From contig JADNRZ010000005.1 in the NCBI GenBank assembly GCA_015501605.1, positions 620,001-684,000 on the forward strand: a DNA stretch of 64,000 bases, given 5' to 3'. This DNA comes from Panaeolus papilionaceus (taxonomy: Eukaryota > Basidiomycota > Agaricomycetes > Agaricales). The position numbers and the translations under genes are program-made. Shown one piece after another: positions 12,653 to 25,500 of the stretch. The notes below the pieces were generated by a model, which was not told the origin of the DNA, searched no databases, and saw nothing but the letters and a program-made list of their open reading frames with translations. The first letter of the stretch is position 1. The number at the start of each line of letters is the position of its first letter.

Positions 12653-13634
12653 TTAAATAAGAACGGGTGTCCAGATGTTCACCCACATGTATCTCGAAAA
12701 CAAGATATAAAGCCATCTGAAATACACCATCTGGGATTCGTGAGTCGTCATGGCTGTCGTAGCTTGCAAGTATTGAGGGAAACCAGACACGAAAACTGGT
12801 CGAATGCTGGCCTCTGGGTGTTTAGGGTATCTCTTTGGAGAGCCTTCGGGGGGTGTGAGGAGGTCGGGGAAGAAGTGCAGGGCACCTTTTAAAGTCAAAT
12901 CTTCCCACTTCTGGAAAAAGTTGAACGAATATATGTCCCACTTTGACAAGGGTACAGCCAAAACGCTGATGTACTTTGTTGGAAGAGACGAAGTGACCAG
13001 AGAATACAAACGAGGTACTGAGCTCCCTGGTGCGGCGGTCCTGGCAAGGTTTGCGATGAGGGACTGAACGCCAGATGGGATTGAAATGTGATTAGGGTGA
13101 CTCGAAACCCCTGAATCATCGAAGGTGAGAATGGTGTCGATTTGCAACTCGCGAACGTATTTCGACAGGGCAGAGGCTACAATCTCGGCATCCCAAGAAG
13201 CAGTGAGATTATCCTTTAGGTTCCTGGGATAGAAGTCAGTTTCTATTGTTACCTTTAAAAGAAATGTCGGTTATCACGTACGGGTTATCCACAATCCACC
13301 TGTTACGCTTTCCGATTCCAAGCAAGTCCAAACTCTTCTGCAGTTCACCCTTTCTTGTTTCCCCAAGCCCATCTGCATCACCCGTTGACAAACACACATG
13401 GAATAGGCTGATTCCATCAGACTTTGGACGCGAAGTTAAGGCTGAAATGGTCGGGGCAAAAAACATAGCTTCGTCATCTGGATGCGCTGTCACAAGCAGA
13501 ATCTTTTTAGCGAAAACATGAGGCTTGTATATCGACTGTTGTGAAGTGAATTTGTTGTTGAGGCTTAGAGGAGTGAAAAGAGACCCAAAGACAATCGCAA
13601 TGATGGCGACAACGATTGAGGTTGTGGAGAACAT
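12653..13634 (-). CDS. GPI12: N-acetylglucosaminyl-phosphatidylinositol de-N-acetylase (PIG-L/GPI12)
   Basis: Catalyses the second step of GPI-anchor synthesis at the ER membrane: removal of the acetyl group from GlcNAc-PI. Two exons (13282-13634 and 12653-13223) give 307 residues. An N-terminal hydrophobic anchor (TSIVVAIIAIVFGSLFTPL) precedes the catalytic domain, as in the family. The metal-binding motif AHPDDEAMFF is present, followed by SLFHVCLSTGDADGLGETRKGEL, the WIVDNP/WDAEIVA region where the intron lies, and the second metal ligand block FDDSGVSSHPNHI. The splice was chosen as a GTACGT donor in phase 2 (13281-13280) because it restores the conserved WDxE(I/V)VA alignment; a nearer GTAACA donor would break the frame. 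Slightly longer than the human enzyme (about 250 residues). All key residues are intact. Confidence 0.93.
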
Positions 13635-15069
13635 CGTGTCGTAAAACCAACACAACGACTGCGGGCGTCGAGTTCGTCAGACTTTTAAAGGGAATTACGT
13701 AACTACAAGGTTCATTATCGGTGCAATGTCGGGACTCGGTTAATTGCCCTACTTATATTACCCCACACACTCTGTTTGTAGCTGACTTGCCCCTCTGAGA
13801 GCATCTGGGGAGAGCTTACTTGGTTGTACGATAAAAACTCTTCAGGTATCCCCTATGGAGGGAGTATGGGCTGGAAAGCAAGTTGAAAGTATGGGCACTT
13901 AGCTGAGAGAAACTGGGCCAGCCTTCAGCATTTTTGTTTCCAAGATCCAAATATAGTCTGAATTTTCGATGCACAAGAGAGAGCCAAGTAAGATTTGTTA
14001 CCTGAGGAAGTTCTTTTAGACAAGCTTTTCGAATCTAGAGGCAGTGAGGTGACCGGGCGCTAATCGCTAAGAGCGTTAGGAACAAACACCAAGTTCGAAT
14101 TCAAATGGCCTGAAAGAAAATAAATCTGAAAATGTATCATTTGAGCCCACGTTATGTTGCGTAGTAAGGTTGAATAAATGTTCACAGATCCATACAAAAA
14201 CCTCCATAGGATTCGATTGAATAGCAGGTTTTCTCCCCCATTTTGACTATGTTTGCTAGTATGCGATATGTGCGACAAACAAGTGGCGTAAGCCTACTAA
14301 ATTCAAAATGTAGATCAAGCTCATGTTCTGTGTTAAGACGGGTATAACCGATGTTTGGGATTAAATAGAAATAACTCTGTGCGGGGTATCCCGTGTATTG
14401 ACCCGAAATAGGGGCCTTTTTGTTGACATTTGCTTTGGCATATTGTCAACAGACTCGGATCCACGACTGCCGGTCAAATTCCGTATCTGTTCATTACTTA
14501 CTTTTACCCATCTTATCATATGCCGACAACTCTGCTGCTCTACATATTCTTGCCAGCGTCTAAGCTTAAATTATAGTCTGTAAGTGATAGAGGATAGAGC
14601 AAGAGAGATGCTCGCGCAATCTGTCTAAATCAAAGTCCTATGAGTCTGTTGAACATCACCAATTGAAGGACTATGGATATCAATCATCATAGCGCACATG
14701 CCGGGGTTGTTCCATGTGCGGTGTTCTCGGAATACCGGGGACAGCTGATCAATACCAGATTTCGTCCTAGGCACACAGATCTCAGAATGCATTGTGCTAA
14801 TTTTACAGCACTGGTGCGCTGTTTGTTTCCACTCTTAGCGCAAAAAGGAAACGACGGCGACACCTGGCAAATGAATACTTGCTCGTCTGGGTTCTAACAT
14901 ATCCATTCTGTAAGCAAGTCCACTGGGAATTGATCAAATGTCAATAACTAATAATGGCCTCTTGCTTCCCATGTTCAAGGAAGGCCTATCTGGTCATTCC
15001 GGGGCGGTGTTCTATACAAGACTCTTCATCGCGTGAAAGCGCTCTTCAATCTCTTCCCCGCCCATCTTC
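13635..15069. other. Divergent intergenic region between GPI12 and OPT genes
   Basis: The two flanking genes read away from each other, so both promoters must lie in this 1.4 kb. No coding sequence, repeat or RNA gene could be supported. Confidence 0.45.
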
Positions 15070-18000
15070 ATGGTGTCTTGCACAGAAGACATCGCGTCCA
15101 ACATCGACCTTGAGAAGAAGGGGGATGATGAGGGTGACTCTATTTCAGTTCTTGATCTCATGAGTGACAAGTACCCACCTCCGTTTCGTAGGCGACCACC
15201 CAAGGATAACGTCCCCAGTGTTCAATGACCCTAACATCGATAGTGATATTAACAGTGAATTTGGTAAGGCACTTGAAGCATCTTCATCCTTGAATATGCT
15301 CAACAATACTTTCAGAGGATGACTCCCCTTATCCTGAGGTCCGAGCTGCAGTGTCTAATCTGGATGATCCTGAGATACCTGTCTCCACAATTCGTGCATG
15401 GGTCTTAGGGCTGCTATTTGCTATCATCATTCCAGTAAATACGCCCACCATTCCCCGATATTCCCTGAAAAAATGACTGGTGAAACTAGGGCCTTAACCA
15501 ATTCTTGTACATGCGCTTCCCTTCGGTGACGATGAACGGCGTAAGAATTTCTATTCTTGAAGATAGCGATGTCTTGATGTTTCTTTCTACTAGGCTGTAG
15601 CCCAGTTGCTTATCTTCCCGCTGGGTCGTTTATGGGCTCATGTGGTCCCCAATGTTTCTATTTTTGGAATGCCTCTCAACCCTTCGCCATTTTCTATTAA
15701 GGAGCATGTCCTATCTACTATCATGGTGTCAGTGGGAGCAGGAACAGCATATGCAACAGGCGTCATTGCTGTTCAAGAGCGATTTTATCGGCAACACCCC
15801 CCCTTCATCTGTGCGTTACCTGTTTCCGGCGAAACAAATTAATATTCAGCAAAACTCGAACTATGTAGATCAATGGATGGTCGTCATCTCCACTCAGCTT
15901 ATAGGCTTCTCAATAGGAGGCATCGCTCGCCGATTTTTGGTGGAACCGATGTCTATGAGTAAGTATCACTATCGATCTTGGCTATTCAATTGTCCTTATC
16001 ATACAACTCAGTTTGGCCAAGTAACCTTGTGACGTGTGCGCTGTTCAATACACTTCATTCTCAAGTGTATGCCGGGTACGGTTCTCGTGGTGGTCTCAGT
16101 CGCGAGCGGTTTTTTGTCTACGCATTTATCTGCTCAGCTGCTTGGTATGTTATGCCTGGATACCTCTTCCAGGCTTTGAGCTTCTTTTCGTGGGTTTGCT
16201 GGATTTTTCCAAAAAACATCACAGTCAACCAGCTATTTGGCCAAAAGTCGGGGCTGGGGATGAGTCTCTTGACCTTCGATTGGGCACAGGTGAGGTTCTA
16301 TACCAGCGAGGCTGGAGACAATGCGCTGAATTGTGTATAGGTCGCTTACATCGGTTCACCACTTGCAACGCCCTGGTGGGCAAGTGCGAACATCATGGCG
16401 GGGTTTATCTTCTTTTATTGTATGACGTTCCAGTAACTAACGCCGTATTATCATGACATTGACATCTTTTTTGGCAGGGATCTTGACTCCGGCGCTCTAT
16501 GTAGGACAATTTCGTGCCTTGCCTTGTGCATCTCCCAGTTCTAAAAACGTTCTTCCACAGTACGGAAACGTATGGTACAGCAAATATTTGCCGTCAGTTG
16601 TGTCAGTTTCCCAAAAATATCGACATTGCTCACACCCGTTTGTTATCAGCATGTCATCAAAAGACCCATACGACAACACCGGCACGATTTATAACCATAC
16701 ACACATTTTGAATGATGACAATACCTTCAATCAGACTGTTTACGAGGAGTATAGCCCGCTGTTTATTTCAACTACTTTTGCAGTGTCCTATGGACTCTCA
16801 TTTGCGTCAATCACCGCCACCTTGACGCATGCTCTTTTGTACTTCCGTAAGCAAATTTGGGCACAGGCGAGCCGCTCATTACACGACCACGAGATGGATG
16901 TACACGCTCGTCTGATGGCAAGGTATCGCCGTGTTCCAGAGTGGTGGTACGCAGTGATTTTTGGTGTGTTGTTCCCCTTTTTCTTCCTGCCACTGGGATT
17001 ACGAGCCTGACGTGTCAAAAGCGACAATGTTTGCATTTGGTATTGTTTCAATTAAAGTATGGAGTCATGCCAATTTCCCAATGTAAGCTCCTTCTTCGTG
17101 GTTTCCTGCAAGATATTGACCAATATCCAGCGGTTGGTTTATTCTTTCGCTCGTCATCGGTTGGTAGACGTCAATTTCTCCTCAATCGCGTCTACTGAAA
17201 AGCTCGCCGCTTGTGTAGCCTTCTTCTATGTTATCCCCATCGGAATGATTCAGGCTATAACCAACCAGCAAATTGGTCTGAATGTCATCACAGAGCTTAT
17301 TGTAGGCTATGGCCTTCCGGGTCGCCCTATCGCAATGATGATGTTCAAAACATGGGGCTACATCACCATGGGCCAAGGTCAGCTTTTTCTGAAGCCTGTT
17401 AAAACAGTAAATTCAAACTTTCGACTTCCCTTTAGCTCTTATCTTCACCTCAGACTTCAAGCTTGGGCATTATATGAAAATTCCACCTCGTTCGATGTTT
17501 TGGGCGCAGGTTATCGCCACGATAGTAGCGGGGACTGCGCAATTGGCTGTTCAAAATTGGATGTTCGGACATATCAGCACAATTTGCACGCCAGATGAAC
17601 CTAGCGATTTTATCTGCCCAGGTATCGAGGTTTTTGGAACGGCGAGCATCATCTGGGGCCTGATCGGCCCAGCTCGGCAATTCTCACAGGGACAGATATA
17701 TTATGGTAGGTCTCTCTCATCACTGTCTGATTTTTTCTTTTAATACTCATCACATACTATGTAGGCTTGTTGTTCTTTTTCCCGATAGGATTCATCTGTC
17801 CTATTATTTTGTATGTTATCAATTGGAATTTCCCAAAGGCCACGTGGCTCCGATACATTAAGTACGTCTGTAGTTGACCCTTCATGGATTGTTGCTTATT
17901 GCATCACTAGCCTTCCTATCTTCTTCTCTGGAACGGCATTCCTTCCTCCTGCTAGTCCGGTCAACTACGTTTCATGGGGCGTCGTCGGGTTTATCTTCCA

Positions 18001-18373
18001 ATATGTTATTCGTCGACGACACTTTGCGTGGTGGGCAAAGTACAATTACGTACTTTCTGCTGCACTCGACGCTGGAGTGGCCATCAGTGCACTTGTGATC
18101 TACTTCTGTCTTCAGTTCCCGCTGAATGGACATATTGGAGGAAACTCGATTCAGAAATGGTGGGGTAACAGGTAAGTTCCGCTTAATTCCCAACAACACA
18201 AGGAAATGGTATTGACACGAATTCTATAGCATTGTCACCAGAGGATCAACTGCGGATACATCGTTTACGCCACTGTGGAGACCACCGGTCGGTGAAAAAT
18301 TTGGGTACGTCGAAGATTAATGAAATGAGAACTCCCAAACTAAACTTGCTATAGACCGACAGAATGGCATTAA
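15070..18373 (+). CDS. Small oligopeptide transporter, OPT family (peptide clade)
   Basis: Proton-coupled uptake of tetra- and pentapeptides or glutathione-like substrates at the plasma membrane is the usual role of this clade. About nineteen short exons can be joined in frame from the EDDSPYPEVRAAV exon (15316-15434) to a stop at 18371-18373. Family hallmarks in order: NQFLYMRFPSVTMNG, LGRLWAHVVPNVSIFG, NPSPFSIKEHVL, the long ARRFLVEP-M-IWPSNLVTCALFNTLH block, GGLSRERFF, VNQLFGQKSGLGMSLLTFDWAQ, EYSPLFISTTFAVSYGLSFAS, ITNQQIGLNVITELIVGYGL, GRPIAMMMFKTWGYI, FKLGHYMKIPPRSMFWAQV, and a C-terminal FGPTEWH in place of the usual FGPTSW. Many membrane segments are visible. The N-terminal exon (15070-15263) is uncertain: the frame from the first ATG does not run cleanly into the FNDPNIDSDINSEF segment. 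Confidence 0.88.
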
Positions 18374-18699
18374 AGCATCCCTTTCACACGAAACTTGCTC
18401 CAATTCGCAGTTGACGCGAGGCACATGCATGAATTTTACAAACCTTGAACGCTTCTAGGATATAGAGTTAATTATAATATGTACAACTGTAGCATACCTG
18501 GCCTACCGAAACATCTGGCCTCAAGCAATCATTAATCATCAATCATCTTCAAAGTTGGGCGCTAGAGGGTGAGGAACTTGGTTCCTGAAGCCGAAGTTTA
18601 AGTTTGTAATACCTTGCCGAACGGCACTTGTTACATTTTAGTCCCCGCCATCAAGCGTCCCCTGTTCCGAACTCTCACCTCAGTCGACCACCGAGCATC
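18374..18699. other. Short intergenic region
   Basis: 3' flank of the OPT gene and 5' flank of the next plus-strand gene. A TTTTAG acceptor-like site near 18640 could mark a 5' UTR intron; nothing else is seen. Confidence 0.4.
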
Positions 18700-19358
18700 A
18701 TGGCGCTCGCGACTGGATATTACGACGTGAACCAGAAGCGTTCACAGGGCATTGAAGATCATGACCATGACAGGCACAGACCTCGGATACCTACCATCCC
18801 AGATCTTCGTTTCGAGTACAGTTTCTTGCGAAGCATACGACCATACGTGCAATTCATCCGACCACGCACCACTTCATGGACACCAGAGGAGCAAAAGAGG
18901 CTAATTGCTGCTGCTGCCGAACGGAACAATCAGGACACGAAGGAACAACTGAAGGATGCTGTTGCTGATGATCATGCTTCAGTGGGGAGGAGGCAGGTTG
19001 AGGGGCAAGAACTGATCGTTGTTCAGTGGAAGAAGGTTTTCTGGGCGACATTTAGAGACCAGATGCTGAGTCCTTTTCTTCAAGGGTTGTTATGGTCAGT
19101 TGCTCTATTTATGCTTACCTCTTCGCACGTTGAAGTACCTGGCTTTTACGCAGGGCGATTGCAAGCACATATATCACACCATTCTCCTCACAATTGGGTT
19201 CTCGGGTGGGCAGCCTTGTGCGGGGAAGTGTCCCATCAAAGGAGGGACTAGGAATCACTCGCTTGAGAGATTGGGCCGAAGGGCTGGGTATAGTCAGTGG
19301 ATCATCGTCCGCCTCAGGGAACAACACGCTCCCGAGACCCTCATTACGACCTCTGTAG
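18700..19358 (+). CDS. DUF1770 (Atg43-like) fungal protein
   Basis: Two exons (18700-19094 and 19154-19358) join in frame to 199 residues. The N-terminal half is polar and ends in the conserved-looking stretch PDLRFEYSFLRSIRPYV; then come a charged helix, WKKVFWATFRDQMLSPFLQG, and one hydrophobic segment (GLLWAIASTYITPF) near residue 130 that could be a membrane anchor. The rest is Ser/Gly-rich. This arrangement resembles the fungal DUF1770 family, which includes the fission-yeast mitophagy receptor Atg43 of the mitochondrial outer membrane. The assignment is from remembered family pattern rather than an alignment, so mitophagy function is inference. The second exon begins exactly in the hydrophobic segment. 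It converges with the ABC transporter gene 160 nt further on. Confidence 0.6.
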
Positions 19359-19519
19359 AAAAATGCATTGTTCCACATCAGAAGTTATTGCTAAACAAAA
19401 AGATGGCCGTAACCAAGTCAAGTTCACTAGAGCATAGGGTAATGCTTCAACTACAAAAATTCAATTGAAACCGATGCACAACCCCGGTGTGCATACTATG
19501 TATAAGTTCACAGAACATA

Positions 19520-22500
19520 CTATACTCCCGCCATCGCCTTCAAAGCTTCGAATTCACGATCTCCTGTTGCTTTGCAAAGAGCATAAAGCTTGGAATCCTT
19601 GTTTTGCATCAATACCGCCGGTCTATTGCAATAGCTTTAGTGGGTGCTCGAACGACAACACTGAGGGGAACTTACTTGTCAAACTCGACGATACGCCCTT
19701 CATCAAGAATCATGATCTAAAGTAATGAAGATCAATGCATGTCGGACGTAATGTCAATGTGCAGAGCTAACCTTGTCATAGTCGATAATTGTCCGAAGTC
19801 GGTGAGCAATTGTGATGATGGTGCTGTCTGAAAATTCCCTGGAAAAATCTCTGAGAATCAGAGTTCAATTACAGATTGATGTGCTTACTCTCTGACGGTC
19901 TTGCTGATTATTTCGTCAGTGGCATAGTCGACACTATCCATTTTTCAGTTCAAATTGCCGTTGGACCTCATAGATCAACGTTTCGTACCTTGCAGTAGCC
20001 TAGCAAAAAATTTTGAGTAAAACTCGCAAATGAGAACAACCACTACATACCTCATCCATAACCATGATTTTTGACCGACGGAGTAGGGCACGAGCCATGC
20101 ACAGGAGTTGCCGTTCTCTGTAAACTTGGGTGTAAAAGGGGGTGAATCTAGCGGATAAAGGTGACATACCCCGTAGAGAAGTTCTCTCCGAGCTCGGACA
20201 CTGGACTATCAAGGTTGCTAAACCCATGCGCAATGACTGTCCCACTGCTCGTGGACTGGCTAGCACTGTCTTGGGTGACATGCTCTTTCAACAGATTAAC
20301 GCGACGAAGAGCCTCATACTGGTTGCAGAAAAGGGAAAATGAAGTCCAAAGTCAGGCTGACAGTTGGTCGACGGCATTCCAAAGCCAACATGAATACTTA
20401 CAATTTCTGTGTCGTCATATTCCTCAAATATGTCCAACGCAGAACGCAGTGTTCCACTTAAAAGGATGGGATCCTCTGAAATTGTGCTGGATCAGTTTAT
20501 GGTGAGCATAGATAGGGCCATTGACATACGGGGTATTATCCCAACACGACTCCTTAAGTCTTTGAGACCTATCTTTGATATATCAAGACTGTCGATGTAT
20601 ATAGCACCTTGACGGGCTTCCATAAAGCGGACAAGAGAAAGGCTGAGTGTACTTTTGCCTGAACCTGTTCTTCCAATGACCCCGACCTGTTGAGGAGGGC
20701 TCAGCATTTTCTGATGAACACAATAAAATCATTGCGCTGTACCTTCTCCCCTGCTTTAATTTCAAAGCTAATAGAGTGTAGTACGTCCGGGAGTTCAGGC
20801 TAAGTGCGCTATCAGTTGAGTTCAGGGAAATAAATCGAAGAAAACCACAACTAACAGCATATCGCACAGAGACACTATCATAACGGATTGCACCAGAGGT
20901 GGGCCAAGCAGCAGGAGGCCGTGGTTCAACGATCTGAGAGGGCTCGACGGGGATGTCCATGTACTCTTTGATCCGCTCAAGTGCAACCTGTTGTAAGACG
21001 ATAGATCAGAATTGGTACATGGTCCGAAGATCAAGAAATACCACATACCATGCATTGATCAGCTTCGACAAACCTCCTCATCTGCAGCGGAAGCCTTCAA
21101 AAGGGACCCAGAGGGATACAACTGCAAAGTAGACTTACAAACCAGTACATCTAACAGAACAGGAGGACACGTGTTAATGAGCGACTAGATGTATGTAACA
21201 GCTGATGAATGGCTTACATCTAAGGTCAACGTGTTGGCGATGGCGATAGCCAGTCCAGCCCAGCCAGCGTCAATTGTAGGGTTCAAAAACATCAGAAGGG
21301 CAACGAGCCCAATCAGGAAAGCGCTGCCGAGTTGGAATCGAACCGACAACCAACGGTGCACTAAGGTTGACGTTCATCTCTTCGCTCATGAGATGGTTCA
21401 GTGCGACTTACATCCCGATGTCCAATAGAATGTATTCACTTGCTGCGGAGTGTTTATATGAGTATACGACCATAGGGGAAGGGAGGCCTGGCTTACTGTA
21501 TCTATACCCGCAATCATGTCTCTCAGGAATTTGGAAGACATTCCAAAGGCACGGATAACCGGAAGTCCTGAGATAGTTTCCCCATAGAGCGAGAACAGAG
21601 GTGAGCTTGTCGTTGATGCTGTAAACAGGACCATTTACAAAATTTTCTTGGGTGGAGGGCGTGAAAAACACGTACACAGTCTTTGCATATCTCGTGCAAT
21701 CTTAGAAAAACTCTGTAAAAGCTCGTTAGACGATCCGCGATGATTTGGAAGAGTATAATACCTGGGCGATAAACATGCAAAAGACGAGCATGACAATCGT
21801 CACGGAGAAAAAGATCCATCCACCAACATAGGTAATGCTAATGATAGAGACAGAAAATCCAAGGAAGGTTATAATGGTACTTCCTAATTGATTGGGTAGT
21901 TCATTGTCGACGGCTATTAAAGAGATGTAAGAAAGAAGCAGAGTTAACAAGAAAATTTTGCGTACATCCAAAATCCTTTCCAAATCGATTGAGCAGTCTT
22001 CCTCTCGAAAGGGTATCGTGGAACCTGAGCTTTGCATAGAGGACCATTCGGAGCAAATCTACGAAATGGAGTCGTAGCCTTCGACTGGTACTGGAGTTGC
22101 ATCGGGGCTTACCTGCATATAGCACTCGCGAAGCAGTAATGGCACCATGATCTAACGAGGGGTTGTTGAGTTTGGAAAGATTCAAGTGATAAAGAGGTAC
22201 TCCTACAGATGAAGATCCAGCCTAATATCTTGATGACGGTTTCTAGAAGGACCTCAGACACATAACTTTGCAGGTCGGGCGAGTCGACATACGAGATATT
22301 ACAATCTGCAGGCCAACAAGTATCAGATAAGATGATCAGCTACAGCACAAGTGAAGACAGGGACTTACCACTGCATAGATACCAACGAAAAATGCCGCTC
22401 TCCGGTTCGCGTCGTCAGTGGTCGACCAAACCCTAAACCAATGTTTAGTACAAATGAGACGGGCAAAGAAAGACCTCCTACTTCAGCCAGACACTCTCCA

Positions 22501-25500
22501 CAGCAGGAGATACAGCACCCAAAATCAGGGAAACGACAAGTACCGTCCAAAATATAAAACCACCGCAAGAACGGAAGTACAGCAGCCAAACGTCCTTCGA
22601 GATTCGCCCTTCCTGGCGCGTTTCCTCTTCACTGGCTTGGGACTTTACAACCGCTCTCGCCGGTTGAACAGTGTCCGAGTTCTGAGCATTTGCTTCTCCA
22701 GCGCCGGTCGTGCCTTCAATTTCCTCGACCGTCTTCAGCGTTTCGCTTTCTTTGGACCTTATTGCGTCATTTTCTAGTTTGTCCTCGGATTGTTCCCGTT
22801 TAGCTATCCCACCGTCGGTCGTCGGCGTTTTATTAGAGAGGACGATTGCATGCAAGGCACTGGTGCCCTGGAAGTCTTGCCACGAGCCAGAGAACTGGAC
22901 ACGGCCATTGTCCAAAGCCACGATGTGTGCTGCATCAGGTCCACAGAGCTGAACATGATGGGAGACCAAGATGACGGTTCTGCCTTTGAGAAGAGGGCCT
23001 AGAAAGCATTTTTCCCATAAGTGCTTGGCTGTGTGCGCGTCGACTACACGGAGTGGAGCAAGTGTCCAGTTTAGTTGTTGTTCTAGATTAAACGCCTGCG
23101 ATGATCAGGTTTAAGTACGTACCTGCAGAAAGCACGTCATCCAGGAACAATGTGGACGCCTTGGAATAGACCGCTCGCGCAAGTGACACTGTATCGCATT
23201 TGAGAAAATAAGGCTGTCAGAACGAGGGGACAAACAAAGCGCAGGCCTATTCGAGACTGACCCCGAGCCTTCTGTCCTCCAGAAAGATTGATCTACAAAA
23301 TTTCTTTGAGATACCAGAAGGATTAAATGACAATTGCGGCCCTTACGCCTTGTTCTCCGATTTCCGACAGATCGCCCTTCTCTAGCATGTCTAAATCTTG
23401 AATAAATGCACAAGCCTGGATGGTATTGAAAAACAGGTGATATGTGTATATTCAGCCGAAAATCCCTTGTCAAAAGGCCTCACCTCAAGCGTTTGCTGAT
23501 AACGTTCCGCATCGAATGGCATATTGAACAAGATGTTATCTGTATTGATATGTCTGTCCGTTAGATGCTTAAACAGACAAAAGGTTTCCCAGCGAGAAAA
23601 ACACGTTTAATATACGCACCTTTAATGGTTTGATTGCGAAGCCATGGTGACTAGAATGATCAACGAGTGTCAGGACTACGCAGGTGTAGACATCCAATAT
23701 GAAGGGACACCTACCTGCGGAACGTATGCACACATGTTTCTAATGAGCCAGTGCCCTGAACCTCCATCTATTTCTCTGGTGTGGAGATCAGTCTCCGACC
23801 TGGGGCTTATTACTTGACCAGCGACGAGTTCTGCTTCACCCAATAGGCCTAGAAAACAAGAGAGATGGTTAAGCCCAGCCAAAATTCATCCAACAGCCCA
23901 AAAATTACCGAGCAATAGGAGGCTCTTTCCTGATCCAATCCTTCCGCAAATTAGCGAGATGTGTCCAGAAGGGAACGTCGTCGTTAAATCAACAAGTGAG
24001 AACGGAACACTTGGCGTCGATGACGAGGAGGCTTCCCAAGGGCTCCGCAAGCGAGGCCAGGTTATAGTAGCTGAACGAAGTGAAATCTCGGGGTGAGTGG
24101 CAATGTCATCGGTTGAGGTCGTGGCTTCAATTTCTGGAAGATGGAGGTACTTTTCGACTCTTTTAAGGGAAATAAAAGCCTACAAGCGGAGTTAAACTTT
24201 CGATTTATTAACCAAAATAAATTCTTGTCCGTGCCTGTAACATTTTGACCAGCGACTCTGGGAGAGTATTGAGATTGTATTTCATTTCATTCATAACTGA
24301 AGAAATCCATGAGGGGTTGACTCGCCGCAGACAGTGAGAACCTGCGTACCAACAATCTACACACAAAGAAAGCATTGGAATAGGAATTAATGGAGCAAAT
24401 TTGGGACTTACGGTTGTGAATGCAATGGAGGGTGTGAGTTCCTTCCCGCGCACCAGGACGAAATGCCAATAGCTACTCAGGGTGAAGATCAAGGGGATGG
24501 TCCATCTGAATAAGGCGTGAGTAGGCAAAGATAAGCCATTTAGACTTCGAAATACCCTAGTGCGTTCCAGATAACCTGAAAAAGGGGATACACCATTGTA
24601 GAAAGACTCTTTTTGTATCGAAAAGACAGTGCGCACCTCGAGTACGAACTTGGTTCGCTGAGTATCAAGTTCCTTATTTCTAACTTTCAGAACACGCTCT
24701 TCGAAATCGCTCTCCCAGGCCATAAACTGGCGTTAGCTATGGTTAGTCGAAGGTTACTGTGCTTAAGGAGCAGTCAAACCTTGATCATCCGAATTGCGCC
24801 AAGAAGCTAGATCATCGACCGACTGAGCAAGAATACTCATTAGGATATATATATGCACCAACCTCGTTCATGAGTGAAATGCGTTCGTCGCTGATCTTCA
24901 TGATTTTAGATTGGTTATTGACCACATATCGCCCAACGAGGTTATTCAAAGGCATCATTACAATGAGTATACCAAGTCCAATAAAGCATGAGTAACCTTC
25001 TCGAACCGTAAACAAGAGTTTCCTCATATCGCCGTTGCATGTGCCTGCTCACCAAGTAAGTCATAGAGCATCCAGGTTCCGATGGACATCCCGACAAGAG
25101 TATCTGTGTAAGGATTCAAAAGGATCCATTGCGGAGTAAGACATTATGACATACCCGTAAAAGCGAAGCAGAGATATGACACCGGTACGATACGGTTCAC
25201 GTCTGTGGTCATAAGATTCATGACTTCTGATCTGCTTGAGAATTCGCCTTCTTGCCCATTTTCATTGCTTTGAGTATTCGAAGAAACCGCTTCCCTCCTC
25301 CTTAGGGTCTTGTCATATAACATAGTATTGAGTTGCAAGACAAGACGAGGTCGGAAAATATTAGTGGCTCGTGTCCATAACTGGCTGTTCACTGCACAGC
25401 AAAACATGTTAGATAAATCGGATAGACGGACTATCACGCTCTGCACACATACCGATGATCAAACTGCTTTGAGCCAGCCAGATTCCGGTAACGTAGAGGA

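Noticed and set aside
21320..21345. tRNA T-loop-like GGTTCGATTCC on the minus strand
   Set aside because: Lies inside the ABC transporter gene and no acceptor stem, D-arm or anticodon arm could be folded around it.
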